A stretch of DNA of 39,247 bases from CAZOIA01 sp964579675 (GCA_964579675.1 CAZOIA010000029.1:1-39247); one strand, 5' to 3'. Positions 1 through 8,324 are shown, counted from the stretch's first letter. The notes: generated by a model not told the origin, from the letters alone. Program-made: numbers and translations.

Positions 1-457
1 AGTCCAAGAGATCGAGACCGACGTTCGTGATGGCGGGGATGTGATAGTAGTAGACTGGCAGTGCGGGCGCGCCTTCCGCGATCTGGGCCATGCAGTCGGC
101 CAGGTTGGCCGACGATGTCGGCTTGAAGTAGAAGGGCGGCACGGCGGACACGGCATCCGCCCCGATCGCCTGCGCGTGGGCGGCCAGCTCCCGCGCCTCG
201 ATCAGGCTGGTGTGACCTACTTGCACGATGACCGGCAGGTGCCCCTTGGCGGCCTGGACAAACGCCTCGGCTGTTTCACGCCGCTCGCGAAGACTGAGCG
301 ACACGCCCTCACCTGTGCTGCCCACAACGTAGATCGCCTCGATCCCCGAACGCCGCAGGAACTCGACCAGCAGGGGCACACGGTCGAGCCGAAGGGAGCT
401 GTCTGTGTGCATCGGCGTGAACGTGGCCGCAATCAATCCGCTGAATCGTTGCTTCAT
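1..457 (-). CDS. N-acetylneuraminate lyase / DHDPS-family aldolase, 3' end outside window
   Basis: Reading the minus strand from the ATG at 457 gives about 152 residues that run off the left edge. The start MKQRFSGLIAATFTPM is typical of class I pyruvate aldolases of the dihydrodipicolinate synthase family. GSTGEG, the pyruvate-carboxylate-binding loop, lies near residue 47. The run YYYHIPAIT near residue 140 contains the catalytic tyrosine and closely matches N-acetylneuraminate lyases (including the animal NPL type) rather than DapA. The Schiff-base lysine, expected about 25 residues later, lies beyond the window. The likely reaction is cleavage of N-acetylneuraminate or a related keto acid to pyruvate and an aldose in the cytoplasm. 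The substrate cannot be fixed, because the family also includes keto-deoxy sugar acid aldolases. No transporter or kinase partner is visible on this side. Confidence 0.88.
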   Translation of the reverse strand, partial: MKQRFSGLIAATFTPMHTDSSLRLDRVPLLVEFLRRSGIEAIYVVGSTGEGVSLSLRERRETAEAFVQAAKGHLPVIVQVGHTSLIEARELAAHAQAIGADAVSAVPPFYFKPTSSANLADCMAQIAEGAPALPVYYYHIPAITNVGLDLLD

Positions 458-543
458 GATTCGGTGTCTTGTACCGAGTCAGGCGGCAAAACGCAAGTGC
501 CGCCTCGACGCTCGAGTCTGAGATACCATTCCGGAGGGGTGTA

Positions 544-724
544 TCAGCCGATCGCCTGGACAGCGAAGCGGGCGTACACGCTTTTGCGGACGGTGCCAGA
601 GTCGGACGACAGCCGCCTGTCGGTCCGGCTGCCGGATTGGTGGAAGAAGAAACCGCGCCCCGCGACACGGCGACCATCCACGCCAAGCGACGGCTGGGCT
701 GGGGTTTCCACGAAGGCGAAATGA
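544..724 (+). pseudogene. Possible relic of an SNF2-type helicase N-terminal region
   Basis: In the frame ending at the TGA at 722-724 a short stretch reads AYTLLRTVPES, then LSVRLPDWWKKKPRP. This resembles the segment seen in bacterial SNF2-family helicases just before the helicase core, where a residue pattern like AYxFLRxxP is followed by VRVPDWWxxRPRP. Nothing else of a helicase is present on either side, so if the match is real this is a relic of a rearrangement. It lies directly between an aldolase start and an apparently 5'-truncated gene in the same frame downstream. The match rests on recall of a family motif, so confidence is low; the alternative is chance coding potential in GC-rich DNA. 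Confidence 0.3.
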
Positions 725-772
725 AAGACCGCCGACCGCAAGAAAACCGGCCAAGCGACCGCCAACCACCGA

Positions 773-1876
773 GTGTCAGGGCCTACAACGGGCCCCGCCA
801 GGCTTGAGCAGAGCCTCTTCTGCGCCGAAGCAAGATCATGGCTGTTGCGGGGAGACCTGGATGACGACCATCTGGTGGATTTCAAACGGCGGCAGCTCGA
901 GCTCGACCCGCGCAACCACAGCATCTGCCCCACACACCCACGATTCGTCGGATGGATGCAAGAGGGCATCCGCTGGCTCTTCCGCGAGTTCGACGTCGGC
1001 GGGGCGAACCTCGAGAACGGCGACTACATGGTATGTCACTGCCCGCGCTGCCGGGAGCACGCCGCGAGCTGGCCCGAGGGCGAACCGCAGTACTGGCGAT
1101 ATCAGTACCTCGGCTACGACCCCGCTCTCCGCGCCATCGAGCCCCAGCTCAAAAACAAGTTTGTCACCTGGGCCACGTACCAGGGCTTTGTCCCCGGCAA
1201 GCCGGACGATGAAGGGTACCGCGCCGCGTACCTGGAATGCGATCGGCCCGCCCTCGTGGATAAGCTTCCACCCGACGGCCTGTGCCAGTGGACCCTGACA
1301 AGCATGCTCCGCAGCAAGCCCCTGCCGCTGACCGCATACCTGGACGACGGCGCACCTGCCCAGGCCCTGTCAACGGAGCTGTGGCCCGCCGAGGTCAAGC
1401 CACCCACCCGCCGAAGCGTCGGATTCCTGCACCAGGCCAGCCAGTGGGGATACCCGCCCCGCTACGAACACACCGTCAGCAGCATCAAGGAAGGCTGTGT
1501 CCGCGCATACCGTGCCGGCCTTGAGGGCGTCAGCATCCACGGCGAAGTGTCCACCATGCACGTACCCTGGGCCCTCAACTATCTGGCCTTCTCACACTTC
1601 ATCCACTGGCCCGAAGACTCGATGCGCGACTGGGGCCGAAAGACCCTGGCACAGGTCCTGAGCTCCGAAGTCGAGGGCGAAGCATTCGCCGAGCTGTTCG
1701 CCCACTGGCAGGCGGGCTCTCTCTCCGACCCCCAGAAGGTGAACCTCAAACAACGAAGCCGCACCCTGCGCAACGATGTAGCCAAAGGAAAGAACCTCCA
1801 ACCCTTCCGATTCTGGCACTGGCTGAACACCGTGGCCACCGGCCACCAGGACCGCCAAACTGCCAGCGTGTTCTGA
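773..1876 (+). CDS. Conserved protein, glycosidase-like; probably 5'-truncated
   Basis: This open frame starts at a GTG at 773 and encodes 367 residues. It has no signal peptide and no good upstream ribosome site, so the true N-terminus is probably missing. The frame stays open back to the TGA at 722-724. Visible features are a Cys-x-Cys-x-x-Cys cluster (CHCPRC) near residue 88, aromatic-rich segments such as YWRYQYLGYDP, and a later stretch with conserved-looking SIHGEVSTMHVPWALNYLAF. This style (CxCxxC after a TIM-barrel-like strand, many Trp/Tyr) is seen in uncharacterised planctomycete proteins related to glycoside hydrolases such as those carrying DUF4838, but I cannot assign a family. 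The start, and whether the gene is functional, are uncertain. An IS3-type remnant lies immediately downstream. Confidence 0.6.
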   Translation: MSGPTTGPARLEQSLFCAEARSWLLRGDLDDDHLVDFKRRQLELDPRNHSICPTHPRFVGWMQEGIRWLFREFDVGGANLENGDYMVCHCPRCREHAASWPEGEPQYWRYQYLGYDPALRAIEPQLKNKFVTWATYQGFVPGKPDDEGYRAAYLECDRPALVDKLPPDGLCQWTLTSMLRSKPLPLTAYLDDGAPAQALSTELWPAEVKPPTRRSVGFLHQASQWGYPPRYEHTVSSIKEGCVRAYRAGLEGVSIHGEVSTMHVPWALNYLAFSHFIHWPEDSMRDWGRKTLAQVLSSEVEGEAFAELFAHWQAGSLSDPQKVNLKQRSRTLRNDVAKGKNLQPFRFWHWLNTVATGHQDRQTASVF

Positions 1877-1878
1877 TG

Positions 1879-1988
1879 TTGTGGCACAGCCGCCCCCGGC
1901 TGCGTTTTCCGGGACTATGCGGGCGAATACGGTTGTACTGCTGCCGCCAGCGTTCGATCAGGTCCTTGGCCTTCCGCAGCCGATCCAT
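1879..1988 (-). mobile_element. IS3-family transposase (OrfB) C-terminal remnant
   Basis: The minus strand reads LRKAKDLIERWRQQYNRIRPHS, the hallmark C-terminus of IS3-family transposases (pattern WRxxYNxxRPHSxLGYxxP), of which only the last 35 or so residues remain. After RPHS the expected LGYRPP is not in frame, so there is decay or a frameshift as well. No terminal inverted repeats or other part of the element were found nearby. It is a dead fragment next to the truncated gene ending at 1876. Confidence 0.72.
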
Positions 1989-2128
1989 TGCAGCACTCAA
2001 ACGCATGTCTGTGGAATGATGGGGCTTGTGTGTTTTCTTTGGGGGTTTACAGAAGAGCCGTCGAGGGCAGAACCATGGATCGAGAAACAGCAGCATCGGC
2101 AAATCGGATTCTGGGAGAGGCATGGCGT

Positions 2129-3535
2129 ATGAATAGAGTCCATGCTTCGGGGTGTGGCAGCCAGTCTGACAGGCTGAGGGCAGCTTTGCTCGTGGGTGTG
2201 CTGATCTGTGCGTCAGCGAGCGTTTCGCACGCTCAGCCCCAGTCACCCTGGACCGAAACCGGTGCGCCTCGCAATCTCAGCATCCGGCTGGAGAAGCTCC
2301 CCGGGGCAGGGATTGCCGGGCGTGCCACCAAACCAGCCGACTACCGGGTGCCTCGTGCCGGCCAGATCACCATCGACGCCGGGTTCTCCGATTGGGCCGA
2401 CGCCGACTGGATTGCGATGAGCGGTGAGCCGTACCTCTTCGGCGACAACTTCGAGAAGACGCTGAACATTGAGATACCCATCGACCCCACGTCCGTAGAA
2501 ATGACTGACTCGCACGGCTACTTCGGCATCACTTACGATCAGGTGGATCCCGACCTCATCGACAAGTACTTCCTGGACGAGATTTACGATGCCCGCGGAG
2601 CAGTGGTAATCGGCGTGGTACCTGGCTCACTCGCGGCCAAAGGCGGCATTCGCGAAGGCGATGTCATCTGGCGGCTAGGCGGCCACCAGATCAAATGGTG
2701 CTATGAGCTATATCGTGAAATCGGCCGGCCCATGCAGCAGAAAGGCCCGCGTCGTATTCCTGTGCTCGTCAAGCGTAATGGCCGGGAAAACCTCGGCCCC
2801 CCGGAAGATCTTTCTGCCCGATTTGCCTTCCGGGTGGACGACGAGAATGTCTATTTCGCCGCTCAGGTCACCGACGACGTACACGCCCAGACCCAGACCC
2901 GTGCGGAAATATGGAAAAATGACTATGTCCAGATTGGTTTCGATCCCACGCCCTATCGATACGATAGAGGCTACGGTGAAGACGGCCACGAGATTGGCTT
3001 TGCGCTCAAAGATGGTAAGCCTGTGTTTTATCGCTGGCACGGACGCCGCGGCCAGGATGACCGGATTGAGGGTCTTGAGCTGGCGATCAAGCGGGCAGGC
3101 ACGCAAACACTGTATGAAGCAGCAATCCCGATCCTGGCGCTGGCTCCCCTTTCACCCGACATGTGGCCACACTGCGGGATCAACGTAGTTGTGGGGGACA
3201 GTGACGATGGTCTCGCTCGTAAGACGCACCTCTCGCTGCGAACGGAGGTGATGACGACCGGCAAGCAGCTTGACAAATTCGCGGATTTCGAGTTCGAGCC
3301 CTCGCCCGACAAGTCAAAGATTTCAACGGCATGGTTCTGGGATTACCGCCTCCATCCCAGCGGCAAGTTCGGGCTGAAGGTGTGCCTGTTCTCGCCCACA
3401 CCGACCAGGATTCGGTTGGCCGCTCAACTCGAGGACTGGACCGAGCACAAGTACGAACCCTCGAAGGCAGAGGTCGTGATTCCGGTCACCAATAAACCTA
3501 CCGAGTGGCAGCTCCGCATGACATCACGCACATAA
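2129..3535 (+). CDS. Secreted CBM9/DOMON-like protein with an inserted PDZ-like domain
   Basis: The start is the ATG at 2129, 8 bases after GGGAGAGG. A signal peptide follows (hydrophobic run near residues 17-35 ending SVSHA|Q), so the 468-residue product is exported. Residues about 80-110 (QITIDAGFSDWADADW) look like the first strands of a CBM9-like, DOMON-type sugar-binding domain. A PDZ-like insert follows (about 145-205; VVIGVVPGSLAAKGGIREGDVIW). The CBM9-like fold then resumes (RFAFRVDDENVYFAAQVTDDV, later EIWKNDYVQIGFDP). The nesting suggests a binding protein with a peptide-recognition module and no catalytic residues. The TAA at 3533-3535 interrupts what looks like continuous coding sequence: the frame continues for 29 more sensible codons to a TGA at 3623-3625, so the gene may be freshly truncated or carry a sequence error. 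Confidence 0.78.
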   Translation: MNRVHASGCGSQSDRLRAALLVGVLICASASVSHAQPQSPWTETGAPRNLSIRLEKLPGAGIAGRATKPADYRVPRAGQITIDAGFSDWADADWIAMSGEPYLFGDNFEKTLNIEIPIDPTSVEMTDSHGYFGITYDQVDPDLIDKYFLDEIYDARGAVVIGVVPGSLAAKGGIREGDVIWRLGGHQIKWCYELYREIGRPMQQKGPRRIPVLVKRNGRENLGPPEDLSARFAFRVDDENVYFAAQVTDDVHAQTQTRAEIWKNDYVQIGFDPTPYRYDRGYGEDGHEIGFALKDGKPVFYRWHGRRGQDDRIEGLELAIKRAGTQTLYEAAIPILALAPLSPDMWPHCGINVVVGDSDDGLARKTHLSLRTEVMTTGKQLDKFADFEFEPSPDKSKISTAWFWDYRLHPSGKFGLKVCLFSPTPTRIRLAAQLEDWTEHKYEPSKAEVVIPVTNKPTEWQLRMTSRT

Positions 3536-3625
3536 CCGGGAGAATATCGCATCGAATGGGTGGGGTATGACGCGAAGGGGAATGCCATCGCGCACGAAGG
3601 CCTGCCCATTATGGTCCGCTGGTGA
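3536..3625 (+). other. In-frame coding continuation after the TAA of the CBM9/PDZ gene
   Basis: Directly after the TAA the same frame reads PGEYRIEWVGYDAKG and on to GLPIMVRW before a TGA. The sequence looks like the last strand pair of a beta-sandwich domain (YRIEWVGYDAKGN), as expected for the true C-terminus of the upstream protein. It has no start codon of its own. Confidence 0.55.
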
Positions 3626-3754
3626 GAGGTTCTTCCATCCACACGCCAGGATGAGAACCGGTTTCTGTCGCGGCGCACCGGGTGCTTCCAGGTTACTTCC
3701 AGCTCGTGAGGGGCGGGTTAGCTTTCCGTTCGGCACGCTGGCTCCGGGATGAAA

Positions 3755-3776
3755 TCAGGTCTGGACCTGATACAAT
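3755..3776 (+). promoter_or_regulatory. Perfect 7-bp palindrome abutting a -10-like hexamer
   Basis: TCAGGTC-TG-GACCTGA at 3755-3770 is a perfect inverted repeat with a 2-bp centre. It is immediately followed by TACAAT at 3771-3776, a good -10 hexamer. The position, about 150 bases upstream of the beta-helix gene at 3927, suits an operator overlapping a promoter spacer, such as a GntR- or LacI-size dimer site. No convincing -35 hexamer is visible, as expected for an activated or repressed promoter. The rest of 3626-3926 shows no gene. Confidence 0.35.
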
Positions 3777-3926
3777 CGGCCTCTGAATTGACAGATGGCA
3801 GCGGGGAGTAAGCTGAAAGTAGACACTGTGGACAGTCACGCTCTACGTTCGACTGGCTCCAATTCGATGTTTCCTTATCGGCTTCGGGCCGTTCGGAACA
3901 GATACCAGCCTGGAAGGAGTTGATGA

Positions 3927-5081
3927 ATGAGAAGGCATGAATTGGGCTTTTTCTGTCTTGTGATGTCAATCGGGTTGTCGAATGCGGCGATGGCGCGACA
4001 ATGCTTCGTCTCTCCAACGGGGAAGGATCAGGCGGATGGCGGCAAGAATCAGCCGTGGAAAAATCTCGGACGGGCGGCCCCTGCGCTCGGTACCGGTGAC
4101 GAGTTGATCGTTGCAGGGGGAGAGTACCATACCGGTTTCACGCTGTCAGGCCTGAAAGGAACCGAAGACAATCCCGTCATCATCCGTTCGGTCAGGCATC
4201 ACCGTGTCCTGCTGAAACTCTCCGGCACGCCACTGCAGGGAATCAGGCTCAAGGATTGCGCGTATGTTGTGATTCGTGGCTTCGAAGTTGTGGGGACAGC
4301 CGAAGGTTCCGGTATCGAGCTGTACAATTGCCATCATTGCACGATCGAAGGAAATGTCGTCCATTCCGGCAAGGGACAGGGAATCCGCCTGCATACAAGC
4401 ACCGACAACGTTTTGCGAGGCAACATCTGCTATCATAACGACACCGGCATCTATATCGGGTCAGAGTCAACGCGGAATCGAATCGAGGCCAACGTCTGTG
4501 CTTTCGGCAACCGGACGTCCGAAAACGCCGATGGTATTGGATCGAGTGATAGCTTGGAAAACACCTATCGTTTCAACGTGTTGGTGTGCAACAATGACGA
4601 CGGCCTTGACATGTGGACGAGCAAGCGGAACACAATCGAGTGGAACCTCGCCTGCGCCAACGGCGATCAGAAAGCCGGGGACGGCAACGGCTTCAAGCTG
4701 GGCGGCAAATGGAGGAATCGTGGCAAAGACGACACCTGGAACGGCGGTGAGAACGTTGTTCGAAACAACCTGTCGATGTGGAATATGTCAACCGGTTTTA
4801 CGGACAACGGCAGCAGTGGCAATCGATATGAAGGGAACGTCGCATTCGGCAATCTGAATACAAGTTCGTATGCCTCTGTCAAGCACACCGGATCGGACCA
4901 GGCCGAGCGTATCCGTGTGAAGCTTCGAGAGCGGTTTAAGATGCTCATATCGGAAGAGGTGATTCGTCCCACGGTTAATCCGCTGCCCTTGGGGGTCGGG
5001 TTGATTCGAGAGTTGAAGATCTGGCCGACGGACGTCGGGGGCATGAACCATGAAAGGAAATCAGATCGTGAAACCCATTAG
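3927..5081 (+). CDS. Secreted right-handed parallel beta-helix protein (pectate-lyase-like)
   Basis: The start ATG at 3927 has AAGGAG 8 bases upstream. The 384-residue product begins with a signal peptide (FFCLVMSIGLSNAAMA|R), then FVSPTGKDQADGGKNQPWKN, the usual opening of secreted beta-helix polysaccharide lyases. Repeated turns of the form xGIxLxxxxxNxIxxNxxxxN run through residues 95-310 (for example RLHTSTDNVLRGNICYHN and IYIGSESTRNRIEAN). The NDDGLDMWTS and GFKLGG segments are reminiscent of family 9 pectate lyases, so beta-elimination of a uronic acid polymer is the best guess; the catalytic lysine was not proven. The C-terminal 60 residues are charged and lack helix repeats. A palindrome with a -10-like hexamer lies upstream. 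Confidence 0.8.
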   Translation: MRRHELGFFCLVMSIGLSNAAMARQCFVSPTGKDQADGGKNQPWKNLGRAAPALGTGDELIVAGGEYHTGFTLSGLKGTEDNPVIIRSVRHHRVLLKLSGTPLQGIRLKDCAYVVIRGFEVVGTAEGSGIELYNCHHCTIEGNVVHSGKGQGIRLHTSTDNVLRGNICYHNDTGIYIGSESTRNRIEANVCAFGNRTSENADGIGSSDSLENTYRFNVLVCNNDDGLDMWTSKRNTIEWNLACANGDQKAGDGNGFKLGGKWRNRGKDDTWNGGENVVRNNLSMWNMSTGFTDNGSSGNRYEGNVAFGNLNTSSYASVKHTGSDQAERIRVKLRERFKMLISEEVIRPTVNPLPLGVGLIRELKIWPTDVGGMNHERKSDRETH

Positions 5082-5295
5082 TCGCCGAGCGTTTTCGAGG
5101 AATCTGCGACGAGCTCGGGTTCGAGAAGCATTACGTCGTTCACAGCCTGCGAAGTATTGGGCATCTCCGTGGTAACGATCCGATCCTTCTTGTGGATGGC
5201 GTAGGCGACGATTGGATTATTGTTGATCTCGATCATCCCTCGGATCATCGCCTTCATGGCATCGAAAACGCCGCGACACTCCAGGAGCACACGGG
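5082..5295 (+). other. Undecided stretch with coding-like character on both strands
   Basis: Both strands carry protein-like open frames here. Plus (5084-5299) includes FEKHYVVHSLRSIGHL, then PILLVDGVGDDWIIVDLDH. Minus (5078-5305, 75 residues with its own ATG) includes FDAMKAMIRGMIEINNN. In this register the two frames share the second codon position, so codon-position composition fits either one and does not decide. The plus frame ends in a TGA overlapping the TTG start of the transporter gene, as a translationally coupled upstream gene fragment would. I recognise neither product. A third short frame from the ATG at 5050 begins with a twin-arginine-like ISRRAF. Confidence 0.3.
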
Positions 5296-6744
5296 TTGAC
5301 CGCATCAGCCGGCAGGCTTATCGTGGTACCCCCGGGCGGCGAATTCATCCTTGGAGAACACGCTCTCGTGCATGACCTAACCCCCAGCTCAGCGAGTGAC
5401 TTGCGGCGCTGGCAGCGCAGGATCTTCGCCAGCGTCTGGATCACGTACTTCGCCTACTACCTGTGCCGCTACAACATGCCCATGGCCAAGAGTCGTCTGT
5501 GCGATACATTCTCGTGGAACGCCACCTCATTCGGAATCGTCCTGACCGCGCTGACCTTGATGTATGCGGTAGGGCAGTTCGTCAACGGCCAGCTCGCCGA
5601 CCGTTTTGGCACCCGCGTGATTGCCAGCATCGGCGTTCTCGGCTCGGTAGCCATGAACCTTGCCGTCTTTGTCGTAACACTCATGGCGGGGCCGGAAACG
5701 GCGAATCCGAACACGGTACTCCTGCTCCTTGTCCTTTTCTGGGGAGCGAACGGGTTCTTTCAGTCCATGGGCTGGTCGCCCATGGTGCGGGTGATGGCCC
5801 ACTGGTTTCCTTCGAGCAATCGTGGCAAGGTCATGGGTGTCGTAGGAACGTGCTACCAGTTGGGCGGCGCTTTCTCATGGTTCGTGGCTTTTCTCCTCAC
5901 CGGCTATTACGTGCGAGGGCTTGGAGGAGACTGGCGCGCGGTGTTCCTCGTGCCGGCCTTGCTGTTCGCGGCGGTCGGGATCTTCTTCTTCCTCTCAATC
6001 CGGAATCGCCCCGAGGACGTGGGGCTTCCCGCCCTGGAGGCCGAGGGCAAGCCACGGCCTGAGGAGGACCGGGAACCCGGACGCACCATTCTCCAGAACG
6101 TGGCTTCGACGTTGAAGAACCCCTACCTGTGGATCGTGGCCTGGACGTTCTTCCTTCTCGATGTAAACCGTTACGGTTTCGTGAACTGGCTACCGGCGTA
6201 TCTCGACGATCATGCCGGGGAAACAGCCTCAACGTTCATGGCCAACTTCCAGGATGTGATGAAGCGCTGTATCCATCCACTTGCCGGCTCGGCCGGTGCG
6301 ATTCTGGCCGGCTGGGCCACCGATCGGTTCTTCGGCGGGCGCCGGGCGCCGGTCATTGCGGCTCTTCTGGCCATTCTGGGTCTGTCCTCCCTGATGTTTC
6401 CATACATCGATCCCAACCGAGCGTGGCTCATTCTGTTCGTGGTCGCGGTGATTGGTTTCTGTACCTACGGCCCCCACATACTGATGGTGGGTCATGCCGC
6501 CCAGGATTTCGGCAAGAAGGAAGGCGCCGCGGGGGCCGCCGGGTTCATCGATGCGATGGGCTACATCGGTGCGAGCCTGACCGGATGGGGTGCAGGTGTC
6601 CTCATCGATGCCCCGAGGTACGGATACCGGTTCACGTTCGTCGTATTCGGGTCGGCCGCGATCGTCGGCGCTCTCCTCATCAGTATTATGTGGAAAGTCC
6701 GTCCGGAGACCGGCCCGGCCGATCCCGCAAACCGCGAAGTGTAG
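5296..6744 (+). CDS. MFS transporter, organophosphate/sugar-phosphate (OPA, GlpT-like) type
   Basis: The 482-residue integral membrane protein has about 12 hydrophobic segments. The N-terminal helix (VWITYFAYYLCRYNMPMAKS) matches the OPA branch, where a YxxRxN motif marks glycerol-3-phosphate and hexose-phosphate antiporters. The MFS loop motif GQLADRFGTR follows helix 2, and GWATDRFFGGRRAP repeats it in the second half. The expected role is import of a small anionic sugar derivative in exchange for phosphate; the substrate is unknown. Start choice: the TTG at 5296 has AGGAG 8 bases upstream and gives 50 residues before helix 1. A GTG at 5368 with GGAG upstream would give a more usual length. 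It is followed after 3 bases by the URO-D-like gene, so the two are surely co-transcribed. Confidence 0.88.
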   Translation: MTASAGRLIVVPPGGEFILGEHALVHDLTPSSASDLRRWQRRIFASVWITYFAYYLCRYNMPMAKSRLCDTFSWNATSFGIVLTALTLMYAVGQFVNGQLADRFGTRVIASIGVLGSVAMNLAVFVVTLMAGPETANPNTVLLLLVLFWGANGFFQSMGWSPMVRVMAHWFPSSNRGKVMGVVGTCYQLGGAFSWFVAFLLTGYYVRGLGGDWRAVFLVPALLFAAVGIFFFLSIRNRPEDVGLPALEAEGKPRPEEDREPGRTILQNVASTLKNPYLWIVAWTFFLLDVNRYGFVNWLPAYLDDHAGETASTFMANFQDVMKRCIHPLAGSAGAILAGWATDRFFGGRRAPVIAALLAILGLSSLMFPYIDPNRAWLILFVVAVIGFCTYGPHILMVGHAAQDFGKKEGAAGAAGFIDAMGYIGASLTGWGAGVLIDAPRYGYRFTFVVFGSAAIVGALLISIMWKVRPETGPADPANREV

Positions 6745-6747
6745 CTT

Positions 6748-7839
6748 ATGGACGCACGAGAGCGAGTCTCGCTCAGCTTGTCCCACGAGGAACCGGATCG
6801 CGCTCCGGTCGACTATTGGGTAAGCAGAGAGATCAATAGAAGGCTTCTCGGCCATTTTGGCTTCTCCACTCAGGAACAGCTCCTCCAGCACCTCGATGTT
6901 GATTTTCGCTACATCGAGGGGCCCAGGTACATCGGGCCCGAGTTGGCAGTGTGGCCCGACGGGAGCGTGGAAGACCACTGGGGGGTGCCCCGGGGCCGAG
7001 TCGCGGTAGGGGATGGGGACCGAGTCAGCGAGTACCAGGAAGTCGGGGAGTTCCCACTGGCAAAGGCAAGCACGGTCGCGGAGATACTCGGCTACCCGAA
7101 GTGGCCAAGCCCCGATTGGTTTGACTACGGAGCGGTGCGCGATCAGGTGCTGGAGGCCCGCGGAACAGGCAAGATGGTCGTTTTCATGGGCGACCGTCTG
7201 AATCGCTGCGCGCAACTCAAACCCGCGATGTATCTCCGAGGCGTCGAGCAGATCCTCCTCGATCTCGTGCTGAACCCTACCATGGCCGAGTGTATCTTCC
7301 AGCGCGTGGCGGATTTCTATCTCGAGTACGCGCGACGCACCTTCGATGCGGCGGGCGATGGTATTGACATATTCTTCATGGGTGATGATTTCGGCACGCA
7401 GAATGGCCTTTTTATGTCGCCTGAGATGTGGCAGCGCTTCCTGCGTCCCGGCTTCAAGGCCTTTGTCGACCTCGCGAAGCAATACGGCCACAAGGTCGCA
7501 CACCATTCATGCGGCTCCATCAAACCCATCATCCCGGACCTTATCGCGTGCGGCCTGGATATCCTCAACCCGATCCAACCGGAGGCGCACGACATGGATG
7601 CCGGAGGGCTGAAGAGGCTATTTGGCAATCGTCTCTGTTTTCACGGCTCGATCTCGATTCAACGCACACTGCCCTTTGGAACACCCGAAGACGTGCGGAA
7701 TGAGGTTCGGGAACGTTTCCGGGCTCTCGGCCCCGGTGGGGGGCTCATCTTCTGTACCGCGCACAACATCCAGGCTGACACTCCGATCGAAAACATCGAG
7801 GCGCTATTCGAGGCGTACCGGAGCATCGGCACGTACTGA
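6748..7839 (+). CDS. Uroporphyrinogen-decarboxylase-fold protein (URO-D/methyltransferase-like)
   Basis: The 363-residue product starts at the ATG at 6748, 3 bases after the transporter stop. It opens MDARERVSLSLSHEEPDRAPVDYW, the standard opening of the large URO-D superfamily outside haem biosynthesis. HHSCGSIKPIIPDLIACGLDILNPIQ near residue 252 supplies the His-x-Cys-type metal-ligand region found in the MtaA/CmuA corrinoid methyltransferases. GGLIFCTAHNIQADTP near residue 331 is the usual C-terminal signature. The true haem decarboxylase motifs (RQAGRY) are absent, so a methyltransferase or an uncharacterised sugar-linked function is more likely. Planctomycetes have many such paralogues next to transporters. 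Coupling to an OPA-type permease suggests action on the imported substrate, which is inference. Confidence 0.85.
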   Translation: MDARERVSLSLSHEEPDRAPVDYWVSREINRRLLGHFGFSTQEQLLQHLDVDFRYIEGPRYIGPELAVWPDGSVEDHWGVPRGRVAVGDGDRVSEYQEVGEFPLAKASTVAEILGYPKWPSPDWFDYGAVRDQVLEARGTGKMVVFMGDRLNRCAQLKPAMYLRGVEQILLDLVLNPTMAECIFQRVADFYLEYARRTFDAAGDGIDIFFMGDDFGTQNGLFMSPEMWQRFLRPGFKAFVDLAKQYGHKVAHHSCGSIKPIIPDLIACGLDILNPIQPEAHDMDAGGLKRLFGNRLCFHGSISIQRTLPFGTPEDVRNEVRERFRALGPGGGLIFCTAHNIQADTPIENIEALFEAYRSIGTY

Positions 7840-8296
7840 TCATCCTGTGCCTCCCGAACACTTCGTACTCCTTGTCAGACAACAACTTGCGCGCCGTTGC
7901 CCGGACAGGCCGGTCAAGTTACCCTTGGCCTGACCGCATGTGCTGCCCTCTACCGTTCTTCTTCTGCGTGCGCGGCTTATCCTTCGCAGACGTTCAGCGA
8001 AATCCCGCAGGATTCCTCTCTCCCCACCCCTCTACATCTGCAGCCGAGGCCGATCTGTCCCGCTTGCCCTGGCGTGACGCTACTTGACCGCCGGCCGGCG
8101 TCTTCTTGATCCGCTCGTCCGGTCACGTTCACCGGCGTCGGTCATTCCGTCGTTCGCCCGCAGAGTGCCGATCGGTTCCTGCTCAATGGCCTCTCACTTC
8201 TGCTTGCGCTGCTGTTCGCGCTCGGCTAGCTTCCGCCGCGTGTCGCGCTCCATCTGGGCGTTTCGGCGGGCTTCGTCAGGCCGTTCCCGCGTCCCC
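7840..8296. other. Non-coding stretch, no recognisable gene
   Basis: This stretch carries only short overlapping frames of biased composition. On the minus strand 8194-8320 reads as a very basic, charged peptide (GTRERPDEARRNAQMERDT and more) that could be the tail of a lost gene, but it has no start or recognisable domain. It separates the transporter/URO-D unit from the RelA-ParA operon. Confidence 0.5.
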
Positions 8297-8324
8297 TTGC
8301 CGCTGGTGCCAAAGGCGATATACT
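8297..8324 (+). promoter_or_regulatory. Candidate sigma-70 promoter of the ParA/RelA operon
   Basis: TTGCCG (8297-8302), a 16-base spacer and TATACT (8319-8324) form a fair housekeeping promoter about 50 bases before the ATG at 8373. A perfect TTGACA at 8335-8340 also exists, but no matching -10 follows it at 16-18 bases. GTAGGTAGG before the ATG is only a loose ribosome site. Confidence 0.4.

Noticed and set aside
41..724. Long plus-strand open frame across the aldolase gene
   Set aside because: Over 41-457 it lies antisense to clear aldolase sequence on the minus strand with catalytic motifs. Only its last part (after 544) was considered separately.
6229..7506. 425-codon minus-strand open frame
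   Set aside because: It lies antisense to the transporter and URO-D-like genes, both of which show full family motifs. It is a GC-driven shadow.
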